From an uncultured Gammaproteobacteria bacterium (GTDB lineage Bacteria > Pseudomonadota > Gammaproteobacteria > Arenicellales > JAANXG01), in contig CAMYKK010000015.1 in assembly GCA_947258975.1 (NCBI GenBank), positions 1 to 64,000 of the forward strand: a stretch of DNA of 64,000 nucleotides, written 5' to 3'. Positions 59,133 through 64,000 of the stretch are shown here, one piece after another (the first letter of the stretch is position 1; every line of letters starts with the position of its first letter). The notes beneath the pieces are model-generated. The model had not been told where the DNA came from and ran no database searches. It was given only the letters and a program-made list of their open reading frames with translations. A program made the translations under genes and the position numbers.

Positions 59133-60173
59133 ATGGATTTGATGCTCTCCTACATGCAGGGTTGGCCGGGATGGATTCAAGTGACGTTAATAAACGTTGT
59201 CAAGATATTGTTGATTTTGATACCGCTGTTGCTGGCGGTGGCTTATACGACGTATGCGGAGCGCAAGTTGATCGGTTATATGCAGATCCGCATTGGACCC
59301 AATCGGGTCGGTCCGCGAGGTTGGTTGCAACCCATCGCGGACGCCCTCAAGCTGTTGCTCAAAGAAACGGCAATACCGACCAATGCCAATCGCTATTTAT
59401 TTCAACTGGCGCCGGTCATATCGATCACCGCGGCGCTGGCGGCGTGGGCGGTTATGCCAATATCCGATACCTTGGTGTTGTCCAACATCGATGCCAGCTT
59501 GCTCTATATCTTGGCGTTGACGTCCATGGGAGTTTACGGAGTCATCATCGCTGGTTGGGCGTCCAACTCCAAGTACGCCTTTCTAGGGGCTATGCGATCG
59601 GCGGCGCAGATCGTCGCATACGAGATCGCCATGGGTTTTGCACTGGTTGGCGTGTTGATGGCCGCAGGCAGCCTGAACCTCGGCGACATTGTCCGCGGCC
59701 AGCAAGGCAGCGTTCTAGATTGGTATATCTGGCCTTTGTTCCCACTGTTCCTGGTTTATTTTATTTCCGGCGTTGCGGAAACGAATCGTGCGCCTTTTGA
59801 CGTCGTCGAAGGCGAGTCGGAGTTGGTTGCGGGATTTCACGTGGAGTACTCGGGCATGGCGTTCGCCGTTTTTTTTATGGCCGAGTACGCCAATATCATT
59901 CTGATCTCGGCGTTGACGGCAGTAATGTTTTTAGGTGGATGGTATGCGCCGATAAATACACCGTTTACCTTAATACCGCCGGGATTGTGGTTCATCGGCA
60001 AGACCGCATTTGTATTGTTCTTTTTCTTGTGGTTTCGCGCCACGTTTCCGCGTTATCGGTATGATCAAATCATGCGGCTGGGTTGGAAGGTATTCATTCC
60101 GATAACCTTGGTATGGATAGTGGTATTGGGCTTTTTCATGTTTTTCACTCCATTTGGCCATTTGTTTCACTGA
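59133..60173 (+). CDS. nuoH: NADH-quinone oxidoreductase subunit H
   Basis: The 346-residue membrane subunit has about eight helices and the quinone-channel loops: [30 protein letters not shown], and [26 protein letters not shown]. It links the peripheral arm to the proton-pumping arm. It starts four bases after nuoG. Confidence 0.96.
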   Translation: MDLMLSYMQGWPGWIQVTLINVVKILLILIPLLLAVAYTTYAERKLIGYMQIRIGPNRVGPRGWLQPIADALKLLLKETAIPTNANRYLFQLAPVISITAALAAWAVMPISDTLVLSNIDASLLYILALTSMGVYGVIIAGWASNSKYAFLGAMRSAAQIVAYEIAMGFALVGVLMAAGSLNLGDIVRGQQGSVLDWYIWPLFPLFLVYFISGVAETNRAPFDVVEGESELVAGFHVEYSGMAFAVFFMAEYANIILISALTAVMFLGGWYAPINTPFTLIPPGLWFIGKTAFVLFFFLWFRATFPRYRYDQIMRLGWKVFIPITLVWIVVLGFFMFFTPFGHLFH

Positions 60174-60189
60174 TGCGAGCTGGGTTCCT

Positions 60190-60681
60190 ATGAATGCGAG
60201 GGTAAGGCAGTTATTTCGAAGTTTCTTACTGTGGGAACTGCTGAAAGGTCTGCAGGTGACGGGCAAACACTTGTTCGCAAGAAAAATAACCGTCCAATAT
60301 CCCGAGGAGAAAACTCCGAAATCACCCCGATTTCGTGGATTGCATGCATTGCGTCGGTATCCCAATGGAGAAGAAAGGTGTATCGCATGCAAGCTATGCG
60401 AAGCGGTGTGTCCAGCGGCGGCCATCACTATCGAGTCGGAAGAGCGGGAAGATGGGACACGCCGCACGACTCGGTATGATATTGATCTGTTTAAATGCAT
60501 CTATTGTGGATTTTGCGAAGAGGCATGCCCGGTTGACTCTATTGTCGAAACGCATATCCATGAATTTCACTTCGAAAATCGCGGTGAGAATGTGATTACT
60601 AAAGAGCAACTGTTGGCGGTCGGTGACAAATATGAAGCGGAAATCGCCGCAGCGCGAAGCGCGGATGCAATGTATAGATAG
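60190..60681 (+). CDS. nuoI: NADH-quinone oxidoreductase subunit I
   Basis: The 163-residue TYKY subunit carries two [4Fe-4S] sites (N6a, N6b): C64, C67, C70, C74 and C103, C106, C109, C113. The ATG at 60190 lies 16 bases after nuoH; an in-frame ATG at 60154 inside nuoH is less likely. Confidence 0.95.
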   Translation: MNARVRQLFRSFLLWELLKGLQVTGKHLFARKITVQYPEEKTPKSPRFRGLHALRRYPNGEERCIACKLCEAVCPAAAITIESEEREDGTRRTTRYDIDLFKCIYCGFCEEACPVDSIVETHIHEFHFENRGENVITKEQLLAVGDKYEAEIAAARSADAMYR

Positions 60682-60792
60682 AAGCTACAATACGCTTGAG
60701 GAACAGCAGAATATAAACAACAACGAAACGGGATAAGAAGGTATCGCAAGTTGCCGGACGTAGTTCCGGCGATCATAACAAATCAAATTCCA

Positions 60793-61410
60793 ATGTCATT
60801 TACACAACTGGCTTTTTATTTTTTTGCGGCGGTGATGGTTCTCGCCTCCACGATGGTCATAACCATTCGCAATCCGGTCAAGGCAGCGTTGTTTCTGGTG
60901 CTTGCGTTTGTCAGTGGCGCGTGCGTTTGGATGACACTCGAGGCGGAGTTTCTTGCCATCGTGTTGGTTCTTGTATACGTCGGTGCGGTGATGGTGCTAT
61001 TCCTGTTCGTGGTGATGATGTTGGATGTCAACTTGACCCGGCTTCGTGAAGGATTCGGAGAGTATTTGCCTATTGGCGGGCTGGTCGCAGTATTGATGGT
61101 GCTGGAAATGGTAATCGTGCTGAGTGCTGACAGCTTTGACCAACAAAACATGCCCCGTCCGGAACCCCAGGCAGAAGGTTACAGCAACACCAAGGAATTG
61201 GGCCGGTTACTTTACACATTCTACGTATACCCGTTTGAACTTGCCGCCATCATTTTGCTGGTCGCCATTATCGCGGCAATAGCGTTGACGTTGCGCAAAC
61301 GGCCACAGACGAAGTACCAGAATCCGGCCGAGCAGGTGGCGGTACGTCGTGAAGACCGCGTCCGATTGGTGAAAATGGCGGCCGAAAGACGCAAGGATAA
61401 CCAACCATGA
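60793..61410 (+). CDS. nuoJ: NADH-quinone oxidoreductase subunit J
   Basis: The 205-residue subunit has about five membrane helices, with [27 protein letters not shown] carrying the pi-bulge region. The ATG at 60793 matches family starts ([13 protein letters not shown]) but lacks a ribosome site; a TTG at 60751 has AGAAGG upstream and would add 14 residues. A GCCGGA/TCCGGC hairpin lies in the 111-base gap after nuoI. Confidence 0.92.
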   Translation: MSFTQLAFYFFAAVMVLASTMVITIRNPVKAALFLVLAFVSGACVWMTLEAEFLAIVLVLVYVGAVMVLFLFVVMMLDVNLTRLREGFGEYLPIGGLVAVLMVLEMVIVLSADSFDQQNMPRPEPQAEGYSNTKELGRLLYTFYVYPFELAAIILLVAIIAAIALTLRKRPQTKYQNPAEQVAVRREDRVRLVKMAAERRKDNQP

Positions 61411-61712
61411 TTCCCCTTGCTCACTATCTGATTCTCGGTGCAATCATGTTCGCCTTGAGCGTGATCGGAATATTCTTGAACCGAAAGAACGTCGTTATAC
61501 TGCTGATGTCCATTGAATTACTTCTGCTTGCAATAAATACAAATTTTCTCGCATTTTCTCATTACCTGCAGGATACCGCCGGTCAGGTGTTTGTTTTTTT
61601 TATCCTCACCGTGGCCGCCGCAGAGTCCGCTATTGGGCTGGCGATACTAATCGTATTGTTCCGAAATCGTCATACCATCAACGTGGAAGATTTGGATACG
61701 CTGAAGGGATAA
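61407..61712 (+). CDS. nuoK: NADH-quinone oxidoreductase subunit K
   Basis: The 101-residue subunit has three helices; the conserved membrane Glu residues occur in [14 protein letters not shown] and [11 protein letters not shown]. The start overlaps the nuoJ stop by four bases. Confidence 0.95.
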   Translation: MIPLAHYLILGAIMFALSVIGIFLNRKNVVILLMSIELLLLAINTNFLAFSHYLQDTAGQVFVFFILTVAAAESAIGLAILIVLFRNRHTINVEDLDTLKG

Positions 61713-61718
61713 CGAACT

Positions 61719-63692
61719 ATGTTTGAGAACATGCAATTGGTTTACCTGGCAATTCCCATGAGTTGCTTGACCGCATCAATTCTCGCCGGTGTGTTCGGGA
61801 AGAAGATCGGCCGTGTGGGCGCACACTCGGTCACCATTTTTGCCGTTGGGCTTTCCTTTGCTTTGTCGTTGGTCGTCTATTTCGATGTGCTGGCGGGTAA
61901 CAAATTCAATGGCGCTGTTTACACGTGGGCGATCAGCGGTGGGGTGCCCTTTGAAATCGGATTCTTGATCGACGAACTCAGCGCCACGATGATGGCGGTG
62001 GTGACGTTCGTGTCATTTATGGTGCATGTGTACACCGTTGGATACATGCATGATGATCCCGGTTACCAACGTTTTTTCAGTTACATTGCTTTGTTTACTT
62101 TTGCGATGCTGATGTTGGTAATGTCCAACAATTTTCTGCAACTGTTTTTCGGTTGGGAAGCCGTGGGCCTGGTGTCATACCTGTTGATTGGATTCTGGTT
62201 TCAAAAGGAATCGGCGATCGCCGCGAACCTCAAGGCATTCCTGGTCAATCGGGTTGGAGACCTTGGATTTCTGCTCGGTATCGCCGCCATCGTGTTTCTG
62301 TTCGGTAGCCTGGATTACTCGGCGGTATTTTCGGCTGCGCCGCAAGCGGCCGCGGTCACGGTTCCATTCATGGGTGGCGAGATAACCTGGATCACCATTA
62401 TCTGCCTGCTTTTGTTTGTCGGAGCCATGGGTAAGTCCGCCCAGGTGCCGCTGCACGTGTGGTTGCCGGATTCCATGGAAGGTCCAACGCCAATTTCTGC
62501 GCTGATCCATGCGGCAACCATGGTAACCGCCGGCATCTTCATGATTGCCCGTATGTCGCCGTTATACGAGCTGTCAGAAACCGCGCTCAGTGTGATCATG
62601 GTGATCGGGGGTATCACCGCGTTTTTCATGGCACTGATCGGTCTGGTGCAAAACGACATCAAACGGGTTGTCGCGTATTCGACGTTGTCACAACTTGGCT
62701 ATATGACGGTAGCGATGGGAGCATCCGCATACGCCGCTGGTATGTTTCATCTTGTGACCCACGCGTTTTTCAAGGCGTTGCTCTTTCTGGCGGCAGGGTC
62801 GGTGATTATTGCGATGCATCACGAGCAGGATATGCGAGCAATGGGAGGGCTGCGCAAACCGATGCCCATTACCTATCTCACCGTCATCATCGGGACCCTG
62901 GCATTGGTTGGATTTCCGGGTTTCTCGGGTTTCTTTTCCAAGGATGCGATCATCGAGGCGGTGCATCTATCGAAGTTGCCCGGATCAGGATTTGCCTATA
63001 TTGCATTGACTGCCGGGGTGTTCGTCACCGCATTTTATAGTTTCCGGTTATTGTTTCTGACCTTCCACGGTCGTCCCCGAATGGATCAGGAGGCCCGGCG
63101 CCACGTCAAGGAATCGCCATGGGTGGTTACCGTGCCGCTGATCATGCTGGCGATTCCCTCTGTGCTCATCGGTGCCTGGTACGTGGAGCCGATGCTGTTT
63201 GGTGGTTTTTTTGAGGACTCAATAAAAGTATTGCCCGAGCATAATACCCTTGGTCAGCTCGCCGAGGAAAATCCGGACGCCACCGGTGTTGAACTGCTGC
63301 TCAACCTGATGTTGCACGGTATGATGGCGCCGCCGTTCTGGTTGTTTATGATCGGCGCAATAACCGCTTGGGTCATGTACATCGATAAACCGGAGCTCCC
63401 GGGGAAACTGGCGGTAAAGTTCGGTGCGATCTACCGGATGCTGATGAACAAGTACGGATTCGACCAGTTTTACGAACAGGTAATTGCCCGTGGCGTCCGC
63501 CGCATTGGAAGTTTGTTCTGGCAAATCGGAGATGTAAAAGTGATTGATGGTGGGATGGTTAACGGTACAGCACGTTTAGTCGGCTGGTTTTCCGGAATCG
63601 TCCGTACCATACAAACCGGTTACGTGTACCACTATGCATTCGCCATGATTATTGGATTGTTTTTGTTGATGACCCTGTTTCTGAATCCCTGA
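61719..63692 (+). CDS. nuoL: NADH-quinone oxidoreductase subunit L
   Basis: The 657-residue antiporter-like subunit has about 16 helices and a long C-terminal lateral helix. Proton-path residues appear in NNFLQLFFGWEAVGLVSYLLIGFW, GKSAQVPLHVWLPDSMEGPTPISALIHAATMV and the KALLFLAAGS lysine region. It lies six bases after nuoK. Confidence 0.96.
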   Translation: MFENMQLVYLAIPMSCLTASILAGVFGKKIGRVGAHSVTIFAVGLSFALSLVVYFDVLAGNKFNGAVYTWAISGGVPFEIGFLIDELSATMMAVVTFVSFMVHVYTVGYMHDDPGYQRFFSYIALFTFAMLMLVMSNNFLQLFFGWEAVGLVSYLLIGFWFQKESAIAANLKAFLVNRVGDLGFLLGIAAIVFLFGSLDYSAVFSAAPQAAAVTVPFMGGEITWITIICLLLFVGAMGKSAQVPLHVWLPDSMEGPTPISALIHAATMVTAGIFMIARMSPLYELSETALSVIMVIGGITAFFMALIGLVQNDIKRVVAYSTLSQLGYMTVAMGASAYAAGMFHLVTHAFFKALLFLAAGSVIIAMHHEQDMRAMGGLRKPMPITYLTVIIGTLALVGFPGFSGFFSKDAIIEAVHLSKLPGSGFAYIALTAGVFVTAFYSFRLLFLTFHGRPRMDQEARRHVKESPWVVTVPLIMLAIPSVLIGAWYVEPMLFGGFFEDSIKVLPEHNTLGQLAEENPDATGVELLLNLMLHGMMAPPFWLFMIGAITAWVMYIDKPELPGKLAVKFGAIYRMLMNKYGFDQFYEQVIARGVRRIGSLFWQIGDVKVIDGGMVNGTARLVGWFSGIVRTIQTGYVYHYAFAMIIGLFLLMTLFLNP

Positions 63693-63696
63693 GCGT

Positions 63697-64000
63697 ATGG
63701 ACGCGCATCTATTAAGCCTCGTAATATGGACGCCAATTGTTGGTGCGGTGCTGGTGCTCGCCACCGGCAGCGATGAGCGCGCGCCCATCGCCCGCAAGAT
63801 CGCCCTGGCGTTCTCCATAGTCACATTTCTTTTCAGCCTGTCTCTCTACAGCGGGTTCGATAAGACCACTGCGGTTATGCAGTTCACTGAACGAGCGCCG
63901 TGGATTTCTACGTTCAATATTTTTTATCACCTCGGCATCGACGGAATCTCGCTCCCGTTCATTCTGTTAACGACGTTTTTGACAATAATTGTGGTGATTG
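63697..64000 (+). CDS. nuoM: NADH-quinone oxidoreductase subunit M, 3' truncated
   Basis: The first 101 codons of NuoM are visible and run off the window. The start MDAHLLSLVIWTPIVGAVLVL, AMQFTERAPWISTFNIFYHLGIDGISLPFILLTTFLT-type text matches NuoM N-termini. It begins five bases after nuoL. A nuoN gene is expected beyond the edge. Confidence 0.93.
   Translation, partial: MDAHLLSLVIWTPIVGAVLVLATGSDERAPIARKIALAFSIVTFLFSLSLYSGFDKTTAVMQFTERAPWISTFNIFYHLGIDGISLPFILLTTFLTIIVVI

Overview
The window is chromosomal DNA from a gammaproteobacterium. Diagnostic gene orders are dapB-carA-carB-greA, yhbY divergent from rlmE-ftsH-folP-glmM, tpiA-secG-tRNA-Leu(GAG)-nuoABCDEFGHIJKLM, phoB-phoR beside pstSCAB/phoU, and a RelA-type (EFDD) stringent-response enzyme. 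GC is moderately high, gene density is high, and GTG/TTG starts are common. Gene content (egtB, cytosolic-type mdh, a COG3235 membrane protein, SCO/PCuAC/rhodanese) fits an environmental aerobic lineage, perhaps Chromatiales-like. That placement is inference; no rRNA or species marker is present.

Layout. 1-2973: end of a catabolic cluster resembling the hpsN-hpsO-hpsP dehydrogenases of sulfopropanediol (DHPS) breakdown; the first gene is cut by the window edge. 2974-3549: gene-free. 3550-7304: COG3235 membrane protein, a minus-strand sco-pcuAC-rhodanese operon (copper delivery and sulfur transfer), then truD. 7360-15216: phosphate module, with phoB-phoR on plus, pstSCAB on minus, phoU on plus, and Pho-box-like sequences ahead of phoB, pstS and phoU. 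15276-18105: a CDGSH Fe-S protein and two divergent Met-rich exported proteins of unknown function, one built from about ten ~13-residue repeats. 18328-25169: relA with an intact hydrolase motif, egtB, a DUF924 protein, an acetylornithine deacetylase-like M20 peptidase and mdh. 25586-29357: cupin, glycosyltransferase, nucleosidase-like gene, and a tightly coupled three-gene envelope operon (BON protein, coiled-coil/HhH protein, small protein). 29655-34861: threonine aldolase, endonuclease V, a membrane diguanylate cyclase and an MFS transporter. 35416-51528: housekeeping block (dapB, carAB, greA, DUF4149, unknown anchored protein, NRDE protein, yhbY, rlmE, ftsH, folP, glmM, tpiA, secG). 51532-64000: tRNA-Leu and the complex I operon, cut within nuoM.

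The most unusual part is non-coding. The spacers of the housekeeping half carry a dispersed repeat population: REP-like palindromes sharing a GGTCGGAGT core, two short elements with perfect inverted ends (34955-35131; 49753-50056, inserted at the glmM stop codon), a 22-bp/24-bp tandem array (41821-42041), and a ~300-bp repeat-bearing spacer inside the nuo operon between nuoF and nuoG.

I see no CRISPR array, prophage, complete insertion sequence or recognisable defence system. The strongest candidates for something undescribed are the 13-residue-periodic Met/Asn/Pro repeat protein with its divergent Met-rich partner, the RelA combining synthetase-type EFDD with an intact HD site, and the repeat family.
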